64,000 nucleotides of DNA, taken from the NCBI RefSeq assembly GCF_023715565.1, contig NZ_JAMBOJ010000007.1, positions 40,294 through 104,293 of the forward strand, given 5' to 3'. A program made the position numbers and the translations under genes. Within the stretch, counting starts at the first letter, position 1. Every line of letters starts with the position of its first letter. The notes beneath the pieces are model-generated. The model made no database searches, had not been told where the DNA came from, and saw nothing but the letters and a program-made list of their open reading frames with translations. This document shows, in pieces, positions 50,836-62,193 of the stretch. This DNA comes from Cytobacillus firmus (lineage in GTDB: Bacteria > Bacillota > Bacilli > Bacillales > Cytobacillaceae).

Positions 50836-50889
50836 AGGCTTCATATCTTATTAAGTATGGCTGTTGGAAAAATAAGGTGCGGCATTTCA

Positions 50890-50920
50890 AATCGGCGTGA
50901 GATTTCACGCTGATTTTTTT
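50890..50920 (+). terminator. Terminator of the rib operon
   Basis: The stem ATCGGCGTGA/TTCACGCTGAT is followed by seven T. Confidence 0.9.
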
Positions 50921-50944
50921 CTGAGCAGACGTCTGACCTTTCTG

Positions 50945-50973
50945 TTGGCAGAATGAATTTTTTTTGATAGAAT
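50945..50973 (+). promoter_or_regulatory. Promoter of the purine permease gene
   Basis: TTGGCA and TAGAAT are separated by exactly 17 bp. The leader of about 70 bases is G-rich and may fold (CCCGT.../...GCGGG), but no purine riboswitch core is present. Confidence 0.65.
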
Positions 50974-51052
50974 ACTGCTTGTGGCTCACCCGTATTTTAT
51001 ATGCGGGGAGAGCGGGTAGGGAGAGGGCTAATTGAATAGATAGGTAGTATAT

Positions 51053-52351
51053 ATGAATAAGTGGTTTAACCGGCTTTTTCAGCTGAATTCAAATGGAACA
51101 ACTGTTAAAAGGGAGGTTATGGCTGGAACAATCGGCTTTTTTACGATTGTTTACATTATTGCAGTTAACTCTCTAATTCTCTCTGAAGCAGGAATACCTT
51201 TGGAAGCAGCTATTTTTGCAACCATTATAACATCGGTGGTTGGCTGTTTGATTATGGGTTTTTGGGCGAATGTACCGATCCTCCTTGTGCCTGGCATGGG
51301 AATTAATGCTTTATTCTCCTATACTATGGTCCAGTCCATGGGGTTAACCTGGCAGGAAGCATTAGCTGTAGTCTTCATATCCGGTCTGATTTTTGTTTTC
51401 GTGGCATTTTCACGATTTGCAAAGACTTTAAGTGAATCGATTCCCCATTCACTTAAAGAAGCGATTACAGTGGGACTGGGGCTTTTCCTGATGCTGATCG
51501 GACTTGAAAAAGGCGGAATCGTTGAAAAAGGGACAAACTCCATTATTGCTTTAGGTGAGCTTGGCGACCCGCAAGTGCTTGCAACCATCTTGACGTTCCT
51601 CTTGGCCATCATTTTATTCATGCGTAACGTACCTGGCAACTTTTTAATTACAGTTGTGGCAGGAACGCTAATCGCATGGGCTTTTGGGCTGATAGATATA
51701 CAGAAGACTAATGAAAAGTCTTTCGCACTCTCTGATTATATGGAAGTATTTGGAGCGATGTCATTTGATAATTTGCTTTCGGTCACTTTTTGGATTGCCA
51801 TTTTTTCTTTGACAATGGTTCTGGTATTTGAAAACATCGGATTAGTCCATGGTCATGTCGGTTTTATTAACAGGCCGGAACAGTTTAAGCGTGCTTTCCA
51901 GGCAAATTCTGTTTCAGCATTATTGTCCGGTGTTTTTGGGACAAGTCCAACTGTAGCAACAGTTGAAAGTGCAGCGAGTATAGCTGCCGGAGGACGTACT
52001 GGATTGACAGCAGTTACAACCGGGATGTTGTTTGTGCTATCCGCATTCTTTATTCCTGTTATTAAGCTGATCCCCAACAGCGCGATTGCACCTATTTTGA
52101 TCATTATTGGCGGATTGATGCTGCAAAACATCCGCAATCTTGATTTAAAGGATATGAGCGAAAGCTTTCCGGCTATCTTTATCATTGCTATGATTCCTTT
52201 CACTTACAGTATTGCGGACGGAATTGCCATCGGATTTATTCTTTATCCAATCTTAAAGATTTCTATAGGCAAAGCAAGGGAAGTTTCAGTTGCTTTATAT
52301 GTCATCGCTGCTTTGTTTTTATTCAACTTTGTTTTTCATGTGATTAGTTAA
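51053..52351 (+). CDS. NCS2-family purine permease (PbuG/PbuO-like)
   Basis: The 432-residue protein has the NCS2/AzgA layout with 12-14 membrane segments: GTIGFFTIVYIIAVNSLIL, PGMGINALFSYT, FGTSPTVATVESAASIAAGGRTGLTAV. It belongs to the hypoxanthine/guanine (PbuG, PbuO) branch rather than the xanthine/uracil branch. The ribosome site (TAGGTAG) is weak. It takes up purine bases; exact specificity not evident. Confidence 0.9.
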   Translation: MNKWFNRLFQLNSNGTTVKREVMAGTIGFFTIVYIIAVNSLILSEAGIPLEAAIFATIITSVVGCLIMGFWANVPILLVPGMGINALFSYTMVQSMGLTWQEALAVVFISGLIFVFVAFSRFAKTLSESIPHSLKEAITVGLGLFLMLIGLEKGGIVEKGTNSIIALGELGDPQVLATILTFLLAIILFMRNVPGNFLITVVAGTLIAWAFGLIDIQKTNEKSFALSDYMEVFGAMSFDNLLSVTFWIAIFSLTMVLVFENIGLVHGHVGFINRPEQFKRAFQANSVSALLSGVFGTSPTVATVESAASIAAGGRTGLTAVTTGMLFVLSAFFIPVIKLIPNSAIAPILIIIGGLMLQNIRNLDLKDMSESFPAIFIIAMIPFTYSIADGIAIGFILYPILKISIGKAREVSVALYVIAALFLFNFVFHVIS

Positions 52352-52361
52352 TATAGATTAT

Positions 52362-52392
52362 GGGATGTCCTTATATTGGGGCATCTTTTTTC
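52362..52392 (+). terminator. Terminator of the purine permease gene
   Basis: The stem GATGTCC/GGGCATC is followed by TTTTTTCTTT. Confidence 0.85.
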
Positions 52393-52437
52393 TTTATAAA
52401 AGGCTCTCTTCGTATAAATTGTTGTTTTTCGCTTATT

Positions 52438-52641
52438 AATGTTGTCCGTTGATTGCAGTGAGAGGATACTCAGCGAACCACGGGGCGGGCGGTGAGCATC
52501 CTCGACGCTGCGCGTCTGTGGGGTCTCACTTGTCCCACTACTCCCGTAGGACGTTGAATAGGCTACCTTGAGTAAACACCGCACGAAGAAAATGCGAATG
52601 CATTTTCGAGGATCTCGCACCTTCCGCTCCAATCAACTCAG
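52438..52641 (-). repeat. Dispersed intergenic repeat, copy 2 of about 200 bp, inverted
   Basis: This is the reverse-complement counterpart of 27709-27911 and lies in the 52352-52807 gap, which otherwise holds the permease terminator and A/T-rich promoter sequence of the next gene. The hairpin AAAATGC/GCATTTT and the outer ends are conserved. Confidence 0.8.
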
Positions 52642-52807
52642 TAAATATATTATGAATAGCACAAACTTTGCGAAAACAGCTTTATAAAAAAGGGGAATCT
52701 TGTAAAAAAATAAAAAAATTCTAATCATTCAACAAGTTTCGACAAGCGTAATAATTTTCCTGAGTTAAAATAGTTCTATAGTAATAGGTGTTTTCGGAGG
52801 TATGTTA

Positions 52808-54052
52808 ATGGAAGTGTTTGTAGCAAGACAGCCGATTTTTAACTCAAAGGAAGAAGTATTCGCTTATGAACTTCTTTATAGAAACAATCATGTGAACGCG
52901 TTCCCAGACATAGATGAAGATCAGGCTACAGCTGAGGTTATCATTAATAGTTTCTTAAATATAGGAATTGATCAGCTATCTGATGGGAAGCCATGTTTTA
53001 TAAATTTTACGGAAAAATTGCTTAAGCTGAGGGTGCCTGCCTATTTTAGGCCCCGGGAAATTGTTGTCGAAATTCTTGAAACGGTAGAGCCGAGCGCGGA
53101 ACTTGTCAGGATATGCAAAGACTTAAAGGAGCTTGGCTATCAGATTGCGCTGGATGATTATGTTTTCAATGAAACCAATCCCTTTGCAAGGCAATTGCTG
53201 AAATATGCAGACATCATCAAAGTGGATTTTCTTAACACCCCAAAGGAGATGCGGGAAAAAATAGAATTTCTTGTTAGTCAGCTAAGGATCAAAACAGTAG
53301 CTGAAAAGGTTGAGACCAGAGAGGAATATGAGGAAGCGAAAAGCAAGGGATATGATTATTTTCAGGGTTATTTTTTTTCAAAGCCTGTCATTATGTCTAC
53401 ACATGATGTACCGGCATATTTTCAATCCTATTATGAAATGATCCAAAACCTGTCAAAAGAGGAGCCCAGTCTTGACCGCATAACTGAATTAATAGAACGT
53501 GACATATCACTTTCTTATAAATTGCTGAGACTAATAAACTCACCGGCTTACCGTCCTAAGCAAAAGATAAATTCCATCCGGCAGGCCATCGTTCTGCTTG
53601 GACTGATAGAACTCGAAAAGTGGATCTATGTATTGGCAGTAAGGGAAAACATCGTTGGGAATTCTCAAATGGGTGAAGAAACCATCAGGTTATCAATGAT
53701 TCGTGCAAAAATGTGTGAGGAAATTGGCAGACTTAAGACCGGGAAAAGCGTTTCGTCAAGTTATTTTATGACAGGAATGTTTTCATTAATGGATTCATTA
53801 CTCAAGATCCCGATGAACCAAATTATAAATGAGCTTCCCCTGCAGGATGATATTTGTGAAGCGCTCCGCGGGAAAAATAATAATCTTAAAGAAATACTTG
53901 ATCTTGCTGTTGCAGTAGAGAAAGCACAATGGAGCAGAATCAGTGAAGTGTGCGATAAGCTGTTAGTAGATCAAAAAAACATTTTTAAGATTTATTCTGA
54001 AGCATTAGCCTGGTCCAGTCAGCTGCTTAACCCTGAAAAGACTATAAGTTAA
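52808..54052 (+). CDS. yuxH: EAL-HDOD signalling protein (YuxH-like)
   Basis: The ATG at 52808 lies 7 bases after GGAGG; ATG 52802 is too close. The 414-residue protein has an N-terminal EAL-like domain with the key positions retained in variant form (YELLYR, NFTEKLL, EILE, LDDY, IKVD, AEKVET, FQGYFFSKP). A C-terminal HDOD domain follows (about residues 205-400, LIERDISLSYKLLRLINSPAY). This is the COG3434 arrangement. Whether it cleaves cyclic di-GMP is not known. Confidence 0.87.
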   Translation: MEVFVARQPIFNSKEEVFAYELLYRNNHVNAFPDIDEDQATAEVIINSFLNIGIDQLSDGKPCFINFTEKLLKLRVPAYFRPREIVVEILETVEPSAELVRICKDLKELGYQIALDDYVFNETNPFARQLLKYADIIKVDFLNTPKEMREKIEFLVSQLRIKTVAEKVETREEYEEAKSKGYDYFQGYFFSKPVIMSTHDVPAYFQSYYEMIQNLSKEEPSLDRITELIERDISLSYKLLRLINSPAYRPKQKINSIRQAIVLLGLIELEKWIYVLAVRENIVGNSQMGEETIRLSMIRAKMCEEIGRLKTGKSVSSSYFMTGMFSLMDSLLKIPMNQIINELPLQDDICEALRGKNNNLKEILDLAVAVEKAQWSRISEVCDKLLVDQKNIFKIYSEALAWSSQLLNPEKTIS

Positions 54053-54167
54053 AGGTGCAGTATTATAATCTTTGAGTCTATATAAAAAGAAATCATTATT
54101 GAATAATAAAAGCTTTTATGGCACTCTTATCTATATGTTGAATTACTATTGGTCTGGAGGTATTACA

Positions 54168-55151
54168 TTGAAGATTGAACTATTGAAATGTCATGGATCA
54201 GGAAATGATTTCTTTATTATAGATGAGATATCTAATACGTATCAGTTTACAGAAGAGAATCGTGCGAACCTAGCCAGAGCCATATGTGACCGCAGAACTG
54301 AGCTGGGTTCAGATGGAATTCTATTCATATTAAAAAGCGATAAAGCAGATGCCAGGATGCGTGTTTTTAATCCGGATGGATCCGAAGCCTCAATGTGCGG
54401 GAATGGATTGCGATGCGTTGCCCGTTATGTTTGTGAACTTCTTGGGCTGAAAGAAGCTATCATTGAGACCATGAAAGCTGATTTACAGGTGAAAAAGCAA
54501 GAAGATATCTTTGAGGACATTCCGACTTATCTTGTTGAAATCTCTCCTGTTTCATTCGACTTGAAGGATCTTCCTTTAGTTCTTGATAAAGATACTGTCA
54601 TTAATGAAAAAGTAAGCGGAATATCAGAGGAATTAGAATTCACAGCCTTAGCAGTCCCTAATCCCCATTTTGTTTCTTTAGTGGAGAAAGAACAAATAAC
54701 ATCTGACCTTCAAAAAAACATTAGCGAATTTCTGAACGGACCGAATGAATTCTTTCCTGATGGAGTTAATGTCAGCTTTGTGAAGCCGTTAAAAAAAGGA
54801 CAAATTTATGTCAGGACATTTGAACGGGGAGTTGGATTTACCAATGCTTGCGGCACGGCCATGTCCGCTTCGACACTTGTCACTTGCATGAATGGGCTGA
54901 ATAAAATTGAAGAGCCTGTAGAAGTTTATAATAATGGTGGAAAAGTGCGCTGTGTAGTCCATGAAAAGAATGGCAGGCAAACAATTGACTTAATTGGAAA
55001 TGCCAGCTATGTTTACCGCTGTGATGCAGAGATCAACAGGGAAAACCCTGCAGAGTTTTCCCTTTCCCCTAAAGAGGAATATACTGGAGAAATTAAGCAG
55101 TATGCTAAACTTCAGGAATATGCTCAAGCAGTACTTAAAGAGTGGTTGTAG
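54168..55151 (+). CDS. dapF: Diaminopimelate epimerase
   Basis: TTG at 54168 follows GGAGG by 7 bases; the open frame extends upstream to 54072 but without initiation signals. The 327-residue protein has both catalytic Cys motifs, SMCGNGLRC and ERGVGFTNACGTAMSAS, and KCHGSGNDF at the start. It interconverts LL- and meso-diaminopimelate for lysine and peptidoglycan. It is about 40 residues longer than the usual 284, mostly at the C-terminus (after YRCDAEIN). Confidence 0.94.
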   Translation: MKIELLKCHGSGNDFFIIDEISNTYQFTEENRANLARAICDRRTELGSDGILFILKSDKADARMRVFNPDGSEASMCGNGLRCVARYVCELLGLKEAIIETMKADLQVKKQEDIFEDIPTYLVEISPVSFDLKDLPLVLDKDTVINEKVSGISEELEFTALAVPNPHFVSLVEKEQITSDLQKNISEFLNGPNEFFPDGVNVSFVKPLKKGQIYVRTFERGVGFTNACGTAMSASTLVTCMNGLNKIEEPVEVYNNGGKVRCVVHEKNGRQTIDLIGNASYVYRCDAEINRENPAEFSLSPKEEYTGEIKQYAKLQEYAQAVLKEWL

Positions 55152-55178
55152 GATAAGGCATGGGGCCTTATCCTTTTT
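55148..55178. terminator. Bidirectional terminator between dapF and ligD
   Basis: AGGATAAGGC/GCCTTATCCT with an ATGG loop is flanked by T/A tracts. Confidence 0.9.
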
Positions 55179-57006
55179 TATTGTTCTGCTTTAAAAAGTC
55201 CAGCACTGGTGAAAAAGGCTGAATTTTCTTTGTTTGAAAGTACGTGTTAAAAGGATCGCCATCGCTGTTGATTCTTTTGACCATATTGGTTATTTGAAAT
55301 CTTTCCATGGACAGCTTATCGCCAACTTCCTCCCAAAACAGCGGAGCAGCAACCGTAGCCGTTTCATTTCCTCTGGGTGAATAGGGGGCTATAATCGTCT
55401 TTCCTTCTGCATGTTGGATATAATCTACATAAAGCCTTCCGCCCCGGTTTTTCTTTAATCTTTCTATTGTAAAGGAATCCGGGTCTTTGTTTAGGAGATA
55501 CTGGGCAATGAATTCTGTGAACTGCCGTGTATCATCAAAGGTATAAGTATTTTCCGGCAAAGGAATATAAACCTGCAATCCTTTATTGCCTGATGTTTTA
55601 ACGAAACTAATTAATTTTAGCTGATCAAGCACCTCTTTAATGTAAATAGCTGCTTTAATGGCTAGGGGAAAAGCGTCCCGGGATGGCGGATCCAGATCAA
55701 AAACGATTTCACTTGGTCCGGAGCTTTCCAGTGTTTTGAACGGTATATGAAATTCAAAAGCAAGCTGGTTGCCAAGCCACAGCAGTGTTTTTAAATGATT
55801 GCAGACTATATAATCGATACCTTCTGACATTTCTGTTTCGACAAAATCCGGTGCGTATTCCGGGCAATTTTTCTGGTAGAAGGGTTCGCCAAAAATCCCA
55901 TGGGGGTAGCGGATAACGGTTAAAAGCCTGTTTTTTAAAAAAGGCAACATATAAGGTGCAATTCCTCTTAAAAAATGAATGTAATCAATCTTTTGGATAG
56001 CCGGCATTTCCCATAATGGTTTTTCCGGATGCGTGATTTCTATCTCGCGAGGCAGGTTTTTCTGCTGCTGTAAAAATTGTTCATATGTGCAGGCATCAGG
56101 CTTCAAGTCGAAACGAAACTTGTGAAAGTGCGGCTCCCGCATTTGCTCCTCATAGATCTCGAGGTATTTAACATCCACACAAATTGCAGGTTCTACATAT
56201 ATGAATTGGCTGTTTTCATCAGCCTTATTTTCTTTAATAATTTGAAATAAGGCTTGTTTTTCATCAGGCTTCAAGCCAAAAAGAAACTGTCCGATTCCTA
56301 TGATAGCATCCCCTTGATAAACACCGGCATAGAAGTATCCATTAGATTTTTCATAAGCGGTGATAAAGCAGGAAACGTATTTCCAGTTTTTGAATTTAAG
56401 CCATAAAGAGGATCTCTTTCCTTCTTCCCATTTATTCTTCATCTGCTTGGCCACAATTCCTTCACCATCATGAAGAACGATTTTTTCCCAAAGCTCCTTA
56501 AAACTTGGATATGGAGGAATTAATTGTATCAGCCTGGAGTCCTTCTCATCAGGTTCTAAGGGCAAATCACAGCTTTTAAACAACGCTTCAAGCTCTGTTT
56601 TTCTGGCAGAGTACTCTTTATCGGCAATTTTTCTGCCATTAATCATCAAAATGTCAAAAACAAGAAAACGGCAGGGAGATGTTTTAGCTTTCTCACGAAT
56701 CTTTTTTTCAGCTCTCATTCTCCCCCTTACCTGAATCGACCCAAAATGAGCTTTATAGGCATTTTCCAGCAAGACCACCTCTCCATCTAATATAAGGGGA
56801 AGATATTGTTCAAATTTATCTTTGTGCTTTTCCATAAAAGCCTTAATCTCCGGGAAAAGATTTAATAAAGGTTTATCGTTTCTGCTTGTCAGTCTGGGTT
56901 CCTTTTCCCAATGCAGAATCGCTCTAAAACCATCATATTTTGCTTCAAACACCCATTCTTTCTCATTCGGAACATCGAAAGTTAATGTAGGAAGCATAGG
57001 TCTCAT
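55168..57006 (-). CDS. ligD: ATP-dependent DNA ligase D (LIG-POL)
   Basis: The 612-residue protein carries an N-terminal ATP-dependent ligase domain with nucleotidyl Lys23 in EAKYDGFRAIL and the LDGEVVL motif, an OB domain, then a primase-polymerase domain (from about 315) with the metal motif FDLDPPSRDAF. The nuclease (PE) domain is absent, as in B. subtilis LigD (611 residues). It performs non-homologous end joining with Ku, whose gene is divergent 142 bp away. AAGGAGG lies 8 bases before ATG. Confidence 0.95.
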   Translation of the reverse strand: MRPMLPTLTFDVPNEKEWVFEAKYDGFRAILHWEKEPRLTSRNDKPLLNLFPEIKAFMEKHKDKFEQYLPLILDGEVVLLENAYKAHFGSIQVRGRMRAEKKIREKAKTSPCRFLVFDILMINGRKIADKEYSARKTELEALFKSCDLPLEPDEKDSRLIQLIPPYPSFKELWEKIVLHDGEGIVAKQMKNKWEEGKRSSLWLKFKNWKYVSCFITAYEKSNGYFYAGVYQGDAIIGIGQFLFGLKPDEKQALFQIIKENKADENSQFIYVEPAICVDVKYLEIYEEQMREPHFHKFRFDLKPDACTYEQFLQQQKNLPREIEITHPEKPLWEMPAIQKIDYIHFLRGIAPYMLPFLKNRLLTVIRYPHGIFGEPFYQKNCPEYAPDFVETEMSEGIDYIVCNHLKTLLWLGNQLAFEFHIPFKTLESSGPSEIVFDLDPPSRDAFPLAIKAAIYIKEVLDQLKLISFVKTSGNKGLQVYIPLPENTYTFDDTRQFTEFIAQYLLNKDPDSFTIERLKKNRGGRLYVDYIQHAEGKTIIAPYSPRGNETATVAAPLFWEEVGDKLSMERFQITNMVKRINSDGDPFNTYFQTKKIQPFSPVLDFLKQNNKKG

Positions 57007-57148
57007 TCATTTGGCCTCCTTTGCAATCATCATTATAGTTTTGGCATTTGCCGCTAAAACTACTCAGTTTCCAATTCTTTTAGCGTATTTCCGATTTTAT
57101 TAATACACAAATTAGGAGTAATACATCAAAAAGAATGGGAGTCTGACT

Positions 57149-58003
57149 ATGCATACAATGTGGAAAGGAAGCATCAGTTTTGGGCTGGTAAATATACCAA
57201 TTAAGCTGCATTCGGCGACAGAAGATAAAGATATTAAGCTGAGAAATATTCATAAGGAATGTCATTCGCCAATTAAGTATGAGAAAACATGCCCTGTTTG
57301 TGAAAAGGAAATTAAGAACGAGGATATCGTAAAAGCTTATGAATACACAAAAGGAAAATTTGTCGTATTAGATGATGATGATTTAGAAAAGCTTAAACAA
57401 GAAAATGATGATAAAGCGGTTGAAATTATGGACTTTGTAAAAATACAGGAAATTGATCCGATTTATTACAATCGCACTTATTATATGTCTCCAGGGGACG
57501 GGGGAGGGAAAGCTTACTCCCTTTTGAGAAAAGCGCTCGAGACGTCTGAAAAAGTAGGTTTGGCAAAGATCGTTATCCGCTCCAAAGAACAGCTGGCTGT
57601 TGTCCGTGTCTATGATAACACTCTTGTCATGGAGACAATCCATTACCCTGATGAAGTACGCAAGGCAGCGGATGTGCCAAATGTGCCTGCTGAAGACAAA
57701 GTGACAGATAAGGAACTCGATACGGCCATTATGCTGATTGATCAATTAACCACAGAATTTAAACCTGAAAAATATAATGATGATTACCGAACCGCCCTTT
57801 TGGAACTTATCGAAGCAAAACGGACTGGCAAAGATATCGTCACACCTGTTGAAAAAAAGCCTGCCGCAAATGTTACCGATCTTATGGCTGCCCTTCAGGC
57901 ATCCATTGATAAAACGAAGCCTGCTGATGCTGAACCAAAGAAAAAACCTGCAGCTAAAAAGAAACGTGCTTCAACAAAAGCAAAGGCTAAAAAGCAAGCT
58001 TGA
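57149..58003 (+). CDS. ku: DNA end-binding protein Ku
   Basis: The 284-residue protein begins MHTMWKGSISFGLVNIPIKLH, the Ku signature, and continues through the ring-forming beta-barrel core to about residue 235. The tail (KKKPAAKKKRASTKAKAKKQA region) is Lys/Ala-rich and probably binds DNA. It threads onto double-strand ends and recruits LigD. In B. subtilis the homologues act in the forespore under SigG; no clear SigG promoter is visible here. Confidence 0.95.
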   Translation: MHTMWKGSISFGLVNIPIKLHSATEDKDIKLRNIHKECHSPIKYEKTCPVCEKEIKNEDIVKAYEYTKGKFVVLDDDDLEKLKQENDDKAVEIMDFVKIQEIDPIYYNRTYYMSPGDGGGKAYSLLRKALETSEKVGLAKIVIRSKEQLAVVRVYDNTLVMETIHYPDEVRKAADVPNVPAEDKVTDKELDTAIMLIDQLTTEFKPEKYNDDYRTALLELIEAKRTGKDIVTPVEKKPAANVTDLMAALQASIDKTKPADAEPKKKPAAKKKRASTKAKAKKQA

Positions 58004-58005
58004 TG

Positions 58006-58043
58006 AACCGAAACCGAATTTGCTGATGCAGGTTTGGTTTTTT
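58006..58043 (+). terminator. Terminator of ku
   Basis: AACCGAAACC pairs with GGTTTGGTT (one bulge), followed by TTTTT. Confidence 0.75.
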
Positions 58044-58137
58044 ACTGTGCGAAGGATACGGCTCCCGCTTGTCCGAAAAAAAATGTTCCGTTTATGATAC
58101 TTTGTGGTAATTCTTATACTAAAAAGGATATGAGTGA

Positions 58138-58797
58138 ATGAACTGGAGAAATATGACACGTAAAAACATAATATACCTAGCCCTGGCGGCCACTATTATA
58201 GGCGGATTTTTGCTGCTATTTATCGAAATAGTGGATGAACTGAAGGAAGAGGAGCTTATTCATTTTGATGAGTCTGTGATCCACTATGTACAGGCATTTA
58301 TTTCTCCCCGGCTCACAGAGTATATGAGTGTAGTTACTTTTTTGGGGTCGGTTAAGTGGCTCGCTTTTTCCGTAATTGCAGCAATGCTGCTTTTATTCCT
58401 GTTTAAAAAGAGATCACTTGCATGGTTTATGGTTCTTTCATCAGGTCTCGGAGCACTTTTTAACCTGCTGTTGAAGTGGATTTTTAAAAGAGAACGTCCT
58501 GATATAAGACCTCTGATTGCAGAGCAGGGCTTCAGTTTTCCGAGCGGACATTCTATGGGATCATTTATTTTTTACGGCTCACTTTCCTATATGATTATCC
58601 ATCTGGCAAAAAGAAAGCGCTGGAAAGCTGTATGGACAGTGGTGCTTGGCTGCTTTATCCTGATGATTGGACTAAGCCGCATATATTTAGGTGTTCACTT
58701 TCCAAGTGATGTAATTGCTGGTTTTGCAGCCGGGGGTGCCTGGCTGACCATCATGATTATTGGCTTCCGTTATTATGAGTACCGAAAAAATTTATAA
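58138..58797 (+). CDS. PAP2-family membrane phosphatase
   Basis: The 219-residue polytopic protein has the three PAP2 signatures: KWIFKRERP, FPSGHSMG and SRIYLGVHFPSD, with catalytic His residues. It is an integral phosphatidylglycerophosphatase or undecaprenyl-diphosphatase-like enzyme. B. subtilis yodM encodes a similar protein, and yodM is missing from the yod block here, but orthology is not established. It ends 65 bases before glpP. Confidence 0.9.
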   Translation: MNWRNMTRKNIIYLALAATIIGGFLLLFIEIVDELKEEELIHFDESVIHYVQAFISPRLTEYMSVVTFLGSVKWLAFSVIAAMLLLFLFKKRSLAWFMVLSSGLGALFNLLLKWIFKRERPDIRPLIAEQGFSFPSGHSMGSFIFYGSLSYMIIHLAKRKRWKAVWTVVLGCFILMIGLSRIYLGVHFPSDVIAGFAAGGAWLTIMIIGFRYYEYRKNL

Positions 58798-58862
58798 TGG
58801 GTATTGAGAAATATGCACTTTCTTAATAACATAGGGAAATAACAGAAACAGGAGTGGGAAGT

Positions 58863-59408
58863 ATGAAACAGAAAATCTTACCGGCATCATCCAATATGAA
58901 AGAATTTGAAAAGTTCCTGAAGAGTCCTTATGAAATTGGTGTATTTCTCGATATGCATATTTCACAGCTGAAACATGTTTCACAAATGGCTAAAGCACAT
59001 AACAAAAAAATGATTTATCATGTTGACCTGATTCATGGCTTAAAAAGCGACGACTATGCCGTTGAATTTATCTGCCAGGAATACAAGCCGTACGGGTTAA
59101 TTTCTACTAAATCCAGCGTCATCCTGAAAGCAAAGCAAAAGGGAGTGATTGCAGTCCAGAGGATTTTCCTAATCGATTCGCACGCACTTGAAAAGAGTTA
59201 TAAATTAATCGAGAAAACGAGGCCTAACTATATAGAAGTTTTGCCGGGAGCCATGCCATGGATGATAAAAGAAGTTAATGAGCGTTTGAATACCCCTATT
59301 TTTGCAGGAGGACTCATCCGTTCTGAAGAAGAAGTGAAGAATGCACTTGATGCAGGCGCGGTTGCTATAACAACCTCAAAAATTGAAATATGGGAGAGGT
59401 TTTCATGA
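58863..59408 (+). CDS. glpP: Glycerol regulon antiterminator GlpP
   Basis: From ATG 58863 (AGGAGTGG ribosome site) the 181-residue protein has the GlpP features: FLDMHISQLKHVSQMAKAHNKKMIYHVDLIHGL and the C-terminal GGLIRSEEEVKNALDAGAVAITTS, a TIM-barrel phosphate site for glycerol-3-phosphate. When loaded, GlpP prevents termination in glpFK and glpD leaders; both such leaders are present downstream. Confidence 0.95.
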   Translation: MKQKILPASSNMKEFEKFLKSPYEIGVFLDMHISQLKHVSQMAKAHNKKMIYHVDLIHGLKSDDYAVEFICQEYKPYGLISTKSSVILKAKQKGVIAVQRIFLIDSHALEKSYKLIEKTRPNYIEVLPGAMPWMIKEVNERLNTPIFAGGLIRSEEEVKNALDAGAVAITTSKIEIWERFS

Positions 59409-59425
59409 AGATGTTAGGGTATTGT

Positions 59426-59454
59426 TTGACAACGTTTTCATAGATTTGTATACT
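59426..59454 (+). promoter_or_regulatory. glpF promoter overlapped by a cre site
   Basis: TTGACA-17 bp-TATACT is a near-perfect SigA promoter. TGACAACGTTTTCA (59427-59440) fits the CcpA cre consensus with one mismatch and covers the -35, so CcpA binding would repress glycerol uptake. Confidence 0.85.
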
Positions 59455-59489
59455 AGGACTAACAAGTTAATTCAAGGTGTCGGAGATTA

Positions 59490-59548
59490 GGAGATTCACA
59501 CAGTTTAGCCTTTTTTAGGCTTAATCTGTCGTGGATCTCCTTTTTTTG
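59490..59548 (+). promoter_or_regulatory. GlpP-controlled antitermination leader of glpFK
   Basis: GGAGATTCAC...GTGGATCTCC forms a long terminator stem followed by seven T, between promoter and glpF. It is the expected target of GlpP. Confidence 0.8.
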
Positions 59549-59581
59549 TCCGATGAGTCAAAATCGAAAGGAGATTTTCAT

Positions 59582-61950
<2,369 letters not shown>

Positions 61951-62011
61951 ACACAAATCATATTTTTTATGTTATAATGATCTTAAGTTAATAGTTCGGC
62001 AGGAGATGCGG

Positions 62012-62066
62012 AGAGACCACAAAATCATTATCGTCTTATAGATAATGTATTTTGTGGTCTCTTTTT
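62012..62066 (+). promoter_or_regulatory. GlpP-controlled antitermination leader of glpD
   Basis: GAGACCACAAAAT pairs with ATTTTGTGGTCTC, enlarged by ATTATC/GATAAT, and is followed by five T. A TATAAT -10 lies near 61974. The layout is that of the B. subtilis glpD leader. Confidence 0.87.
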
Positions 62067-62067
62067 A

Positions 62068-62136
62068 CGTCTAGCTACAGCGCTTAGCCCCTCGAGGTGA
62101 TAGGGGTGGGAAAGGCGCTTACGCTTTTCTATTTCC
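62068..62136 (+). repeat. Remnant of a dispersed Bacillus intergenic repeat
   Basis: CGTCTAGCTACAGCGCTTAG, a CCCCT/AGGGG hairpin and GGCGCTTACGCTTTTCT match, from memory, the ends of a repeat very common between genes in Bacillus genomes. The middle is shortened. It sits between the glpD leader terminator and the glpD ribosome site. Confidence 0.6.
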
Positions 62137-62193
62137 CTGCTCTAAAAGGGTAGGTTACAACTACTAGCCTATTCAATAAGGAGGATACAGTAA

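Noticed and set aside
50974..51052. Purine riboswitch before the NCS2 permease
   Set aside because: The conserved three-way junction core and paired loops of purine riboswitches are absent; the leader is only about 70 bases.
59531..59581. Longer GlpF N-terminus
   Set aside because: The extension is encoded by the terminator stem of the leader and has no ribosome site.
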